Source: Planctomycetota bacterium (GTDB lineage: Bacteria > Planctomycetota > Phycisphaerae > Phycisphaerales > UBA1924). Taken from it: DNA of 33,777 nt. Positions 17,155 through 24,658 of the stretch are shown in pieces (positions within the stretch are counted from its first letter, which is position 1; every line of letters begins with the position of its first letter). A program made the translations under genes and the position numbers. The notes beneath the pieces were generated by a model. That model was not told the DNA's origin and searched no databases. It was given only the letters and a program-made list of their open reading frames with translations. The stretch lies in assembly GCA_030950285.1 (NCBI GenBank), contig JAUZRR010000053.1:1-33777 (forward strand), in the 5' to 3' direction.

Positions 17155-18471
17155 ATGATCTTGCAAACCACCACCATCGCTCGCAACACGTTCATCGAGA
17201 GCGTCAGGCAACCCATCTACTTCATCGTCCTCATGCTCGCCGGGGCGCTCCAGGTCTTCACGACCTGGTCCACCGCCTACAGCATGGGCTACACCGACTC
17301 CTCCGAAATCTCCAAAGACAACAAGCTCCTCTTCGACATCGGGCTCGCGACCATCCTCGTCGCCGGGATGCTCCTGGCCGCGTTTATCGCGACCGCCGTC
17401 CTCAGCCGTGAGATCGAGAGCAAGACCATCCTCACCGTCGTCAGCAAGCCCATCAGCCGCACGGCGATCGTTCTGGGCAAATATCTCGGCGTCGCCGGGG
17501 CGCTCGTCGTCGCGGTCCTCATCATGACCTCCTACCTCATGCTCGCGATCCGCCACGGCGTGATGACCACCGCCGCCGACAACGTCGACATGCCCGTCGT
17601 CGTCTTCTCCACCGTCGCCGTCGCCCTCTCGGTGGGTGTCGCCGGGTGGTGCAACTTCTACTACGGCTGGTCCTTCCCGCAGACCGCCAGCCTGCTGCTC
17701 CTGCCCGGCATCCTGCTCGCGTTTCTCCTCACCCTCGCGGTCAACAAGGAGTGGGAAGCCCAACCCCTCTTCACCGATTTCAAGCCCCAGATCATGCTCG
17801 CCAGCCTCGCGGTGCTCTTCGCACTCCTCGTGCTGGCCGCCGTCGCCACCGCGGTATCGACCCGCCTCAGCCAAGTCATGACCATCGTCATCTGTGCCGG
17901 CGTCCTGATGATCGGCCTGCTCTCAAACTACATGATCGGCCGCCACGCCTACAAAAATACCTCCATCGCCGTGATCCAGGAGGTCGACCCGGTCCGCGAA
18001 CTCCAGGCCGGGTTCGACAAAAAGGGCGACGCCTATATCGTCAGACTCCTCGCTCCGCCCCTGGCCGAGGTCTCTCCGGGCGTCCCTGTCTACTACGGCT
18101 CAAACCCCAACGGCTTCGCCCTTGCCAACCACTCGATCACCGCCGAGGACGGCACCACCGAAGGGGTCCTCGCCGGAGGGCTCGACGGCCGCGAACTCAC
18201 CATCGAGCTCGATACCGACCTGCCCCTCGCCTCGCGCCCGCCCCGGCAAGGCGACTACGTCTTCCTCACCGAGACCGAGGTCAACCCCTTCGCTGCCACC
18301 CTCCACGCGGTCGTCCCGAACTTTCAGCAGTACTGGCTCGTCGACGCCATCACCCGCAACAGCAAGATCCCGCCCAACCACATCCTCATGCTCGCCGGCT
18401 ACGCGGGCGCGCAGATCGTCATGTTTCTCGCGATCGGCGTGTTCTTGTTCCAGAGGCGCGATGTCGGGTAG
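17155..18471 (+). CDS. ABC-2 type permease, paralogous to the 8909-10930 permease
   Basis: A 438-aa integral membrane protein. Hydrophobic segments fall at about 20-40, 60-83, 107-131, 145-165, 175-195, 208-230, 234-250 and the C-terminus (about 410-432). A soluble stretch of roughly 150 residues (about 255-405) would be extracytoplasmic. The loop LSREIESKTILTVVSKPIS followed by RTAIVLGKYLGV (83-113) matches the ABC-2 loop of the minus-strand permease at 251-280. The N-terminus (IARNTFIESVRQPIYFIVLM) matches that protein's core start near residue 181. No ATPase is next to it on this strand, so it probably shares the divergent ATPase, either as the second half of a heterodimeric channel or as an alternative. 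No Shine-Dalgarno is evident; the ATG follows a possible -10 closely. Confidence 0.85.
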   Translation: MILQTTTIARNTFIESVRQPIYFIVLMLAGALQVFTTWSTAYSMGYTDSSEISKDNKLLFDIGLATILVAGMLLAAFIATAVLSREIESKTILTVVSKPISRTAIVLGKYLGVAGALVVAVLIMTSYLMLAIRHGVMTTAADNVDMPVVVFSTVAVALSVGVAGWCNFYYGWSFPQTASLLLLPGILLAFLLTLAVNKEWEAQPLFTDFKPQIMLASLAVLFALLVLAAVATAVSTRLSQVMTIVICAGVLMIGLLSNYMIGRHAYKNTSIAVIQEVDPVRELQAGFDKKGDAYIVRLLAPPLAEVSPGVPVYYGSNPNGFALANHSITAEDGTTEGVLAGGLDGRELTIELDTDLPLASRPPRQGDYVFLTETEVNPFAATLHAVVPNFQQYWLVDAITRNSKIPPNHILMLAGYAGAQIVMFLAIGVFLFQRRDVG

Positions 18472-18525
18472 ACTCCACGCGGCGCGACACCACCGCGCCG
18501 ATCACCCTTGCGCGGAGACCAAAGC

Positions 18526-18816
18526 ATGACCGAAAGACCATCGCTCATAGACGAATCCGACACCCCCGCTCCCGCCACAAAGAACAGCAAAGGTTCCGGC
18601 GGAGGGCTCAACGCCAACACCGTCAAGGCAATCGCCGCCGGGGCGGCGCTGCTCCTCGCCGGCGTGGTTCTTGCCTGGGGGATGGGCGCGTTCAGAAGCG
18701 GGCCCGAAGTCCCAGACGACCACGCCCAGCAGCGCGAACGCCTCGAACAAGAAGTGCAGGAAGACGCCAAAATCGACGCCAAATCTCCCGTCATCAACTA
18801 CGAGTCCGGCGGCTAA
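18526..18816 (+). CDS. Small single-pass membrane protein, unknown function
   Basis: A 96-aa protein. It has a polar N-terminus with Ser/Pro/Gly (residues 1-32), one hydrophobic segment (about 33-58, AIAAGAALLLAGVVLAWGMG), and a highly charged C-terminal part likely to form a short helix (DDHAQQRERLEQEVQEDAKI). The ATG at 18526 has GGAGA about 8 nt upstream and is preferred over an earlier in-frame start at 18508. It follows the permease by 54 bp on the same strand and probably shares its transcript, which suggests an accessory subunit. No homologous family is recognised. Its TAA overlaps the TAG of the convergent gene. Confidence 0.7.
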   Translation: MTERPSLIDESDTPAPATKNSKGSGGGLNANTVKAIAAGAALLLAGVVLAWGMGAFRSGPEVPDDHAQQRERLEQEVQEDAKIDAKSPVINYESGG

Positions 18817-19277
18817 TCCTCTCCCTCGCCGCCCATGTCCCCGAGTTGCCGAAAGCACGCCTCGTACGCGAGCACGTACACCGCCGCGAGATTCGCGGCC
18901 TCATCGCCCCCCCGCTCGCCCACAGGCACCGGTGAACGGAACGTAAACAGCAGGTCCTCGGAACGAAAGTGCTCGACAATCTCGACCGTGTCGTCGCACC
19001 CCAGCTCGACCAGCTCGTCGGTCACCAGCTCGCCCATTTTGTCGCCGGTGTTGACCAGATCGCCCTCGATCGACCCGCTCAGCCACCGGTCCGGCGTGAC
19101 CAGCGAGACCCAGAGCGTGCCTTTCTCGTCCCAATCAAGGCGGTACTCGGCCTCCTCGACATCCTTTGCCACACACACAAGCCGCTCGCCCTCGACCCGG
19201 ACCGTCGAGAAGACCCCCGCCTCGCGGGCTTTCTCAGCCGCGGCTTCAAACAACCCGTCCCGGACCACATTCATCAT
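18813..19277 (-). CDS. Small acidic cytoplasmic protein, possibly YbjN/type III chaperone-like fold
   Basis: A 154-aa acidic protein without signal peptide or membrane helix. It alternates predicted helix and strand: an N-terminal helix (DGLFEAAAEKAREAG), strands (STVRVEGERLVCVAKD; EYRLDWDEKGTLWVSLVT), and a C-terminal helix around AANLAAVYVLAYEACFRQL. This order resembles the YbjN or secretion-chaperone fold, but that is only an impression and the protein may be an unrelated hypothetical. The start has two adjacent ATGs (19277 and 19274) behind AAGGAG at 6 and 9 nt; either could be used. Its stop codon overlaps the stop of the convergent 96-aa membrane protein. Confidence 0.7.
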   Translation of the reverse strand: MMNVVRDGLFEAAAEKAREAGVFSTVRVEGERLVCVAKDVEEAEYRLDWDEKGTLWVSLVTPDRWLSGSIEGDLVNTGDKMGELVTDELVELGCDDTVEIVEHFRSEDLLFTFRSPVPVGERGGDEAANLAAVYVLAYEACFRQLGDMGGEGED

Positions 19278-19362
19278 CCTTCGCTCCTTCTTTGGCACCC
19301 CACGGAACCCCGCCGGGACGCTTGCGGACGGTACGCAGGCAGCCGACCTCCCGCCAACGGGA

Positions 19363-19391
19363 TCGACAGCCACCACAACCCGGGATACACT
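19363..19391 (+). promoter_or_regulatory. Promoter of tRNA-Leu
   Basis: TCGACA (19363-19368) and TACACT (19386-19391) are separated by exactly 17 bp and match five and four of the six consensus bases. The expected start is about 30 nt before the tRNA. The same -35 hexamer and spacing occur at the small RNA promoter at 32812. Confidence 0.5.
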
Positions 19392-19426
19392 CCCCCTCGC
19401 AGCACCCGAAAGGGTCGCGGCATCGG

Positions 19427-19510
19427 GCCCAGGTGGCGAAATTGGCAGACGCGCTACCTTGAGGTGGTAGTCCTGGAAACAGGGTGGAGGTTCGAGTCCT
19501 CTCCTGGGCA
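19427..19510 (+). tRNA. tRNA-Leu (anticodon GAG)
   Basis: An 84-nt class II tRNA. The acceptor stem GCCCAGG pairs with CCTGGGC and is followed by discriminator A, as expected for leucine. The anticodon stem CTACC/GGTAG encloses loop TTGAGGT with GAG at positions 34-36, reading CUC and CUU. A long variable arm (TCCTGGAAACAGGG) is present. The T arm is GGAGG-TTCGAGT-CCTCT. CCA is not encoded. Confidence 0.97.
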
Positions 19511-19524
19511 CTTTTGAGCAACAC

Positions 19525-19550
19525 GATCGGCTCTCCCGCGCGAGCCGATC
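19525..19550 (+). terminator. Hairpin downstream of tRNA-Leu, no U tract
   Basis: A perfect 9-bp stem GATCGGCTC/GAGCCGATC with an 8-nt loop lies 14 nt after the tRNA. No T-run follows, so it is at best a weak or factor-assisted terminator, or a processing signal. Confidence 0.35.
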
Positions 19551-19590
19551 AACCGACAGCGGGACCACACAGCGCGGCGAGCAACACACC

Positions 19591-20955
19591 ATGGGCCGAA
19601 CCCACAGACTGGCGGGGCTCGCGGGGGGAACAGTGGCCGCACTCGGCCTCGCGGCTGTCGTTCTCGGCACCGCCGGGACACCGAACGCGAACAACTCTCA
19701 TCCCGCCTTGCTCTTCCCGGTCGCCTATCAGCAGCCCCAGAGCAAGCCTCAGCCCGAAGCCCCGCCCGAAGCCCCCGCAAAGACCGCGACCCAACCCGAG
19801 AACCCGGGCGAGATGGTTGTGGTGTTCCTCCGCGACGGCCGCCGGCTCGAAGGCCGGCTCATCACCCGCGACAACGCCAAAGTCGTGCTCGAGATCGCCG
19901 GCTTCCCCACCACCTTCAACATGGCAAACGTCCTGCGGATCGACCCGGTGCCCCCGGTCGCGGACCGGTACCGCCAGCTCCGCGCGATCATCGCCGACGA
20001 CGACATCGAGCAGTTGCTCCTGCTCACCGACTGGCTGCGTGACCGCGAGGCTTTCTCGCTCGCGCTCGTCGAGGTCGCCCACATCCTCAGGCTCGACCCT
20101 GACAACGAACAGGCAAGGGCTCTCAAACAACAGATCGAGAGCACCATCCTCCTCCGCGCCGAGTCGATGAGCCGCATCAAAGACGCAGAGCCCGGCTCTG
20201 ACCATGCGCCCCGCACCAGGCCCAGACAACGCCCTGACTTCCCGACCCTCACCCGCGACCAGATCAACCTCATCAAGATCTACGAGGTCGATCTCAAAGA
20301 CCCGCCACGGCTCTCGGTCGATCGTGACACGATCCGCCGCCTCGTCGAGGCCTACGACGGGCACGACCTGATCCCTCAGTCACGCGAAGGCCGTGCCGCC
20401 CTCGAGCGCCGCCCTCCGGTCTACATCCTCGAGCTCATGTTCCGCCTCCGCGCCCGCGAGTTCTACAACGAGGTCCGCGTCGGAGGCGAGCCCAAAGCCT
20501 TCAGCCTTTTCCGCGAGAATGTCCACCGCCCCTGGCTTGTCCCCACCTGCTCATCCACCGCCTGCCACGGCGGCCAGCAGTCCGGCAACCTGTGGCTCAA
20601 AAACACCAGCCCCAACAACGAGCAGACGATCTACACCAACTTCCTCATCCTCGACCGCTACCGCCTCGCCGACGACACCCCGCTGATCAACTACACCGAG
20701 CCCGCCAAGTCGCCGCTCTTGCAGATGGCCCTCCCCCGGGACGTGAGCCTCTATCCGCACCCGCTGGTCGCGACCAGCAGCACCTCGGTGTGGCGTCCGG
20801 TCATCGGGTCGACCGACGACCTCCGATTTGCCAAAGCCATCCAGTGGATCAACGCGATGTACCAACCCCGCCCCGAATATCCTGTCACCTACGAGCCCCC
20901 AAAGCCGACCCTTGGCGTCCCGGTGTTGCCCGATGATCCCATCGGGGAGCGGTAG
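19591..20955 (+). CDS. Secreted protein with single CX4CH c-type heme motif
   Basis: A 454-aa protein with an N-terminal signal sequence (hydrophobic 8-28, likely cleaved before a Pro/Gln/Ala-rich linker at about 45-72). Residues 73-118 form a small beta-rich domain (MVVVFLRDGRRLEGRLITRD). A helical part (about 125-195) and a charged linker follow. The C-terminal region contains C320-SSTA-C325-H326-GG, a CX4CH motif of the kind that binds heme c covalently; a Met such as Met379 could be the distal ligand. Planctomycetes carry many secreted proteins with a comparable PSCyt-type motif. A periplasmic electron-transfer or sensing role is inferred. Without the heme, the Cys pair could instead bind metal. 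No clear ribosome-binding site precedes the ATG. Confidence 0.75.
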   Translation: MGRTHRLAGLAGGTVAALGLAAVVLGTAGTPNANNSHPALLFPVAYQQPQSKPQPEAPPEAPAKTATQPENPGEMVVVFLRDGRRLEGRLITRDNAKVVLEIAGFPTTFNMANVLRIDPVPPVADRYRQLRAIIADDDIEQLLLLTDWLRDREAFSLALVEVAHILRLDPDNEQARALKQQIESTILLRAESMSRIKDAEPGSDHAPRTRPRQRPDFPTLTRDQINLIKIYEVDLKDPPRLSVDRDTIRRLVEAYDGHDLIPQSREGRAALERRPPVYILELMFRLRAREFYNEVRVGGEPKAFSLFRENVHRPWLVPTCSSTACHGGQQSGNLWLKNTSPNNEQTIYTNFLILDRYRLADDTPLINYTEPAKSPLLQMALPRDVSLYPHPLVATSSTSVWRPVIGSTDDLRFAKAIQWINAMYQPRPEYPVTYEPPKPTLGVPVLPDDPIGER

Positions 20956-21152
20956 ACACCCGAGCCGATCCTCCAGCCCCCGAACAGGTCGGAACACCGA
21001 CCACAGAATCCTCTCAGCCCACCGACAGCGGGCATGTGCTAAAGTTGGCTCCACCCGAGGCCGCCGCCGCCCGCCCTACCGGCACCGGCTCGCCCGCCAA
21101 GACCCAACACACGACCCCCCACGCGACCCCCACGCAACGGAATCCCAAGGCC

Positions 21153-23255
21153 ATGAGCAACCACACCACCGCCCGATCGACAAGCACCCCGCAGACACGA
21201 ACCCGCACCAAGCTGCTCCTGCTCTCAGCCGGATGCATCGGGCTTGTGTGGCTCGCCGGGTGCGGGCGCGACGCCGACGAGCAGTCGATCTCCGACGCCA
21301 GCATCCTGCTCACCGCCATGAACAGCGGCTCGGGCACCCCCACCCCCGAAGCCGTCGCCAACAAGACCTACAACGAGGTCATCTCCTCGTTGCAGAGCCT
21401 CGCCAGCAGCGACGCTGCCCTCGCCGCCGACGCCGCGATCCTTGTCGCCGAAGCCCAGCACGGGCTCGCGGTGCAGGCCACCGAGCGTGCGGCCGACCTG
21501 CTCCACCAAGCCCAGCTCAGCCAGTCGAGCATCCGCGCCCAGCTCCGCGCTTGGCAGATGCACAGCGCCGCCGCCGACGCCGCCGCCAGCTACGACGCTG
21601 CGCCCGAGCTCGCCGAGCTCGACCGAGGCACCCGCCAGCGCCAGGACCAGGCCGAAGCCGCCCGCAAGCAGAAAGCCGAGATCGAGTCCGAAATCGCCGG
21701 CTTGCTGGGTCAGGTGACCGACCGCATGTCCAAGTCCGCCGGGCTGCGCCAACAGGCGGGCACGCTCCGCCTTGAGATCGCCCGTGTTTCTGAGACCGAA
21801 GGCCTCCGCCTGACCGAGCAGATCCGCGACCTTTCTCGGCAAGCCGACAAGATCGAGTTCAGAGCCCGCGAGCTCAAGGTCCAGGCCGACCGGCTGAATC
21901 TCGATCTCCACGCCGCCGAGGTCGAGATCGACAAGTTCACTCGGCAGATCGAGCTGCTCGGGCAGTCCCGATCTGCTGTGCAGATCCGGGCCGCCGCGGC
22001 ACAGGACCACGCCGCCCGCGCCCGGGCCGACGCCCAGCGTGCCGCCGTCGAGATCGCAGCGAAAGTCGACACCGACGACACGGCGTTGACCCCCTTCATG
22101 GAGTCGCAGGTCGCCGAGACGGTGCAGGAAGCGGTCAGAGGCTTTACCACCTCGGCCGCGACCGCCCGCAAGGCCGTGTCCACCCGCAAGAATTCGGCCC
22201 AGCTCACGATCGGGCAAGCCCAGCAGAGCCTCGCCGACATGCAGTGGACCCACGCTCTCGGGCTCGACAGCTACGCCCAGCTGATGGAGGAACTCGCCGC
22301 CGCCAGCCCGGCACTGCCCGCCGCGGCTGAGTATGCCTCCCGAGCCCAGACCGCCCGCCAGCAGGCCGCGGACGCCAAGCAGGCCGCCTTCGACGGGTAC
22401 CAGGCCGCCAAGTCGGCCTACAACGGCGCCGGTGCCAGCGGCAGTGCTCGCGACGGGCTCAACGCGGTCGGCGACCGGCTCGACCGTATTTCGCAGGTGG
22501 TCGGCAAGGGGCTGGTGGACGCCGCCACGCTCGACAGCCTCACTGGCCCCGAGACCAACGCCGACGACAGCTCCTCGCAGCAGGCTTCAGAAGATCACGA
22601 CACCCCCCACGCCGACGCGGGCGACCCCGCAGCACAGCTCCGGGCTGCGCTCAGCGACACGATGCAGTCGATCGTCGACGGGCGGCTCACCAATGCTTTC
22701 GAGTTCGTCGTCCCCGCTGGTGATACCGAGGCAGCAATGCTCGCCGCGATCAAGCCCATGCTCGGTGCCTCCGACCGCCTCGACCGCGCGACGCAGGCGA
22801 GCTTCGGCGAACGCTTCAGCATGTGGTCGGCCAACGACCCCCAGATGCAGGCCGCCGCCGGCATGGCCCCCTCGTTCGGCCCGACCCCGGCCGACGTCCG
22901 GGATGTCGACGTCAACACGCTCGACATCCGGGTTCAAGGCGATCAGGCGATTCTGCTCACCGGCGACAACAACATGCCCCAGCTCAACTTCCGCCGGGAC
23001 AACGGTGAGTGGAAACTCGTCTTCGACCTGGGCATGCTCGGGGCGCAGGTCCCCGCCGGGACCGATCCGGCGCAGATGGTCGGCCAGATGACCCCGATGT
23101 TCGAGGGCATCGCCGCCCTGCTCGACGACACCACCGCCAAGGTCGAGTCCGGAGACCTCAAGTCCAACCAGGCGGTCGGCGCGACCATTCAGGCCCAGAT
23201 GATGCAGGTCATCATGAAAGCCATGCAACCCCCCCAACCACAGGGCGGCGGCTAA
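21153..23255 (+). CDS. Coiled-coil outer-surface lipoprotein, unknown function
   Basis: A 700-aa protein. A type II signal peptide ends in lipobox LAG-Cys37. An Ala/Gln/Arg-rich segment of about 300 residues follows (roughly 80-400) with the heptad spacing of long coiled coils, for example LRQQAGTLRLEIARVSETEG and LTEQIRDLSRQADKIEFRAR. A more compact C-terminal domain (about 490-680) contains alternating helix and strand, including MPQLNFRRDNGEWKLVFDLG, which resembles an NTF2-like or periplasmic lipoprotein domain. The protein ends in PPQPQGGG. ATG 21153 is chosen because it places the signal peptide correctly; the upstream in-frame ATG at 21036 would add 39 residues before it. It could be a cell-envelope spacer or cargo-binding protein; no family is recognised. 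Confidence 0.75.
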   Translation: MSNHTTARSTSTPQTRTRTKLLLLSAGCIGLVWLAGCGRDADEQSISDASILLTAMNSGSGTPTPEAVANKTYNEVISSLQSLASSDAALAADAAILVAEAQHGLAVQATERAADLLHQAQLSQSSIRAQLRAWQMHSAAADAAASYDAAPELAELDRGTRQRQDQAEAARKQKAEIESEIAGLLGQVTDRMSKSAGLRQQAGTLRLEIARVSETEGLRLTEQIRDLSRQADKIEFRARELKVQADRLNLDLHAAEVEIDKFTRQIELLGQSRSAVQIRAAAAQDHAARARADAQRAAVEIAAKVDTDDTALTPFMESQVAETVQEAVRGFTTSAATARKAVSTRKNSAQLTIGQAQQSLADMQWTHALGLDSYAQLMEELAAASPALPAAAEYASRAQTARQQAADAKQAAFDGYQAAKSAYNGAGASGSARDGLNAVGDRLDRISQVVGKGLVDAATLDSLTGPETNADDSSSQQASEDHDTPHADAGDPAAQLRAALSDTMQSIVDGRLTNAFEFVVPAGDTEAAMLAAIKPMLGASDRLDRATQASFGERFSMWSANDPQMQAAAGMAPSFGPTPADVRDVDVNTLDIRVQGDQAILLTGDNNMPQLNFRRDNGEWKLVFDLGMLGAQVPAGTDPAQMVGQMTPMFEGIAALLDDTTAKVESGDLKSNQAVGATIQAQMMQVIMKAMQPPQPQGGG

Positions 23256-23349
23256 GCCAAACCTCTCAACCATAGAGCATCCCCACCACAGGATGCCACC
23301 GGCAGAGCGTGCCAATCGCGCCTGAGAGCGTGCCGACCACACGGCAGAG

Positions 23350-23470
23350 CCCCCAACCCCCAACCCCCACCACCGACCACCAAACGGACAAACCATCCGG
23401 CAGAACCTACCCTCCCCCATGCCAACCCCCACCCCAACCCCAACCCCCACCCCAACCCCCACTACCCCAA
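23350..23470. repeat. C-rich CCNACC tract; G-quadruplex-prone on the minus strand
   Basis: Runs of four or five C separated by A or AA (CCCCCAACCCC, CCAACCCCCACC and similar) lie just upstream of the FNR gene and continue through its first 20 codons, where they encode the Thr-Pro repeat. The minus strand has many GGGG tracts with 1-2 nt loops. Confidence 0.8.
23385..23413 (+). promoter_or_regulatory. Promoter placing transcription start on the FNR ATG
   Basis: CGGACA (23385-23390) and TACCCT (23408-23413) are 17 bp apart. The -10 ends 5 nt before the ATG at 23419. No ribosome-binding site exists, so the transcript is probably leaderless. Confidence 0.4.
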
Positions 23471-24426
23471 CTCCGACCAAACGAGACCCCGGCCCGGCAC
23501 TGCCCAAGGTCGAGATGCACATCCACCGACCCAACGACCCGACCGTCGGCACCGTCGTCGAAAACCGCAGCTGCACCGCAGGTCGCAAAGCCGCGTCGTT
23601 CGTCCATCACCTCGTCATCGATGTCAGCAACACCAACCTCGCCGGGCGGTTCCGCGTCGGGCAGGCGTTCGGCGTCATCCCGCCGGGGACAACCGAGCAT
23701 GGCAAACCCCACAAGGTCCGCCTCTACTCCATCGCCTGCCCCACCGGCGGCGAGGACGGCACCGGCAATCTGCTGGCCACCACCGTCAAACGCACCATCG
23801 ACGAACACACCGAAGACGGCCGCCTCTTCCTCGGCGTCGCGTCCAACTACCTCTGCGACCTCAAGCCGGGCGACAAGGTCCACCTCACCGGCCCGGCCGG
23901 GAAAAGATTCCTCCTGCCCGCCGCCCCCGAGGAGCACGACTACGCATTCTTCGCCACCGGGACCGGGATCGCCCCCTTCCGGGGGATGGTCCTTGAACTC
24001 CTGGCAGCGGGCGTCAAGTCTTCCATCGTCCTGGCGATGGGGTCCCCCTACGCCACCGACCTGCTCTACGACGAAGAGTTCACCCGGCTTGCCGCCGAAC
24101 ACGACAACTTCACCTACCTCACCGCCCTCAGCCGCCAGCCACAAGCCGACAACACCCCCGCCGTCTACGTCCAGGGCCGCCTCGAGACCCACCGCGACCT
24201 GTTCCGCTCGGTGCTGGAGAGCCCCCGCGGGCTGGTCTACTGCTGCGGCCTGGCGGGGATGGAGGTCGGAGTGATCCAGCAACTCGCCAAAGCCCTGAGC
24301 CCCGAGGCGTTCGGGAGGTTTGTCAAAGCCGCCCCGGAAATCGCTGCAGAACCGGAAGCCTGGACCCGCCGAATGATCCCCCGAGCGCTCTCCCCGACCC
24401 GGCGGATGTTCCTGGAGGTGTATTGA
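23419..24426 (+). CDS. Plant-type ferredoxin-NADP+ reductase with Thr-Pro repeat N-terminus
   Basis: A 335-aa flavoprotein that would transfer electrons between ferredoxin or flavodoxin and NADP(H). Residues 1-20 are a Thr-Pro repeat. The catalytic core starts near residue 33 (MHIHRPNDPTVGTVVENR). Visible elements are the FAD-binding RLYS at 101-104, GVASNYLCDLKPGDKVHLTG (139-158), GTGIAPFRG (181-189) of the NADP site, CGLAGME (276-282) and a C-terminal Tyr335 in EVY. A terminal aromatic stacking on the flavin is a hallmark of plant-type FNR. The Thr-Pro head is not part of the fold and may be a flexible linker; translation from Met33 is an alternative. The repeat DNA is prone to slippage, so its length may vary between strains. 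Confidence 0.9.
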   Translation: MPTPTPTPTPTPTPTTPTPTKRDPGPALPKVEMHIHRPNDPTVGTVVENRSCTAGRKAASFVHHLVIDVSNTNLAGRFRVGQAFGVIPPGTTEHGKPHKVRLYSIACPTGGEDGTGNLLATTVKRTIDEHTEDGRLFLGVASNYLCDLKPGDKVHLTGPAGKRFLLPAAPEEHDYAFFATGTGIAPFRGMVLELLAAGVKSSIVLAMGSPYATDLLYDEEFTRLAAEHDNFTYLTALSRQPQADNTPAVYVQGRLETHRDLFRSVLESPRGLVYCCGLAGMEVGVIQQLAKALSPEAFGRFVKAAPEIAAEPEAWTRRMIPRALSPTRRMFLEVY

Positions 24427-24438
24427 TCCGCTCTCCAT

Positions 24439-24458
24439 CCCCACCCCCACCCCCACCC
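24439..24458. repeat. Perfect G-quadruplex motif on the minus strand, just after the FNR stop
   Basis: CCCCACCCCCACCCCCACCC on the plus strand gives four G-tracts of 3-5 with single-nucleotide loops on the minus strand, 12 bp past the FNR stop codon. Confidence 0.85.
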
Positions 24459-24585
24459 TCGACCGGGCACGCCGCTCGCGGGGTGCGTAAGGTTGACCCC
24501 CGTGGGGGCGGGTGGTAGCTTTCCTCCTCTGCCGACGCGGCCGCACCTGTCAGCGGCCCGGACACCCGGTAGAGGCAACGACCCC

Positions 24586-24628
24586 GCCGGGACACCACCG
24601 GCCGCCGAACAGCCGGGACACCACCGGC
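24586..24628. repeat. Two direct repeats with 26-bp period
   Basis: GCCGGGACACCACCGGC occurs at 24586-24602 and 24612-24628. Each copy is itself partly self-complementary (GCCGG/CCGGC). It lies within the leader of the downstream helical-repeat gene and could be an operator or just a duplication. Confidence 0.6.
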
Positions 24629-24658
24629 TCAAGAAGGGTACTGGCCTTGGCCGAACGC

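Noticed and set aside
18534..18560. SLIDES in the 96-aa protein as a third copy of the acidic motif in the ABC ATPase tail
   Set aside because: Only four or five residues agree and the context differs, so chance is the simpler explanation.
23419..23515. The Thr-Pro repeat as an artefact, with the FNR starting at Met33
   Set aside because: Kept as an alternative only. The -10 hexamer 5 nt before ATG 23419 supports the longer form, while nothing resembling a start signal precedes Met33.
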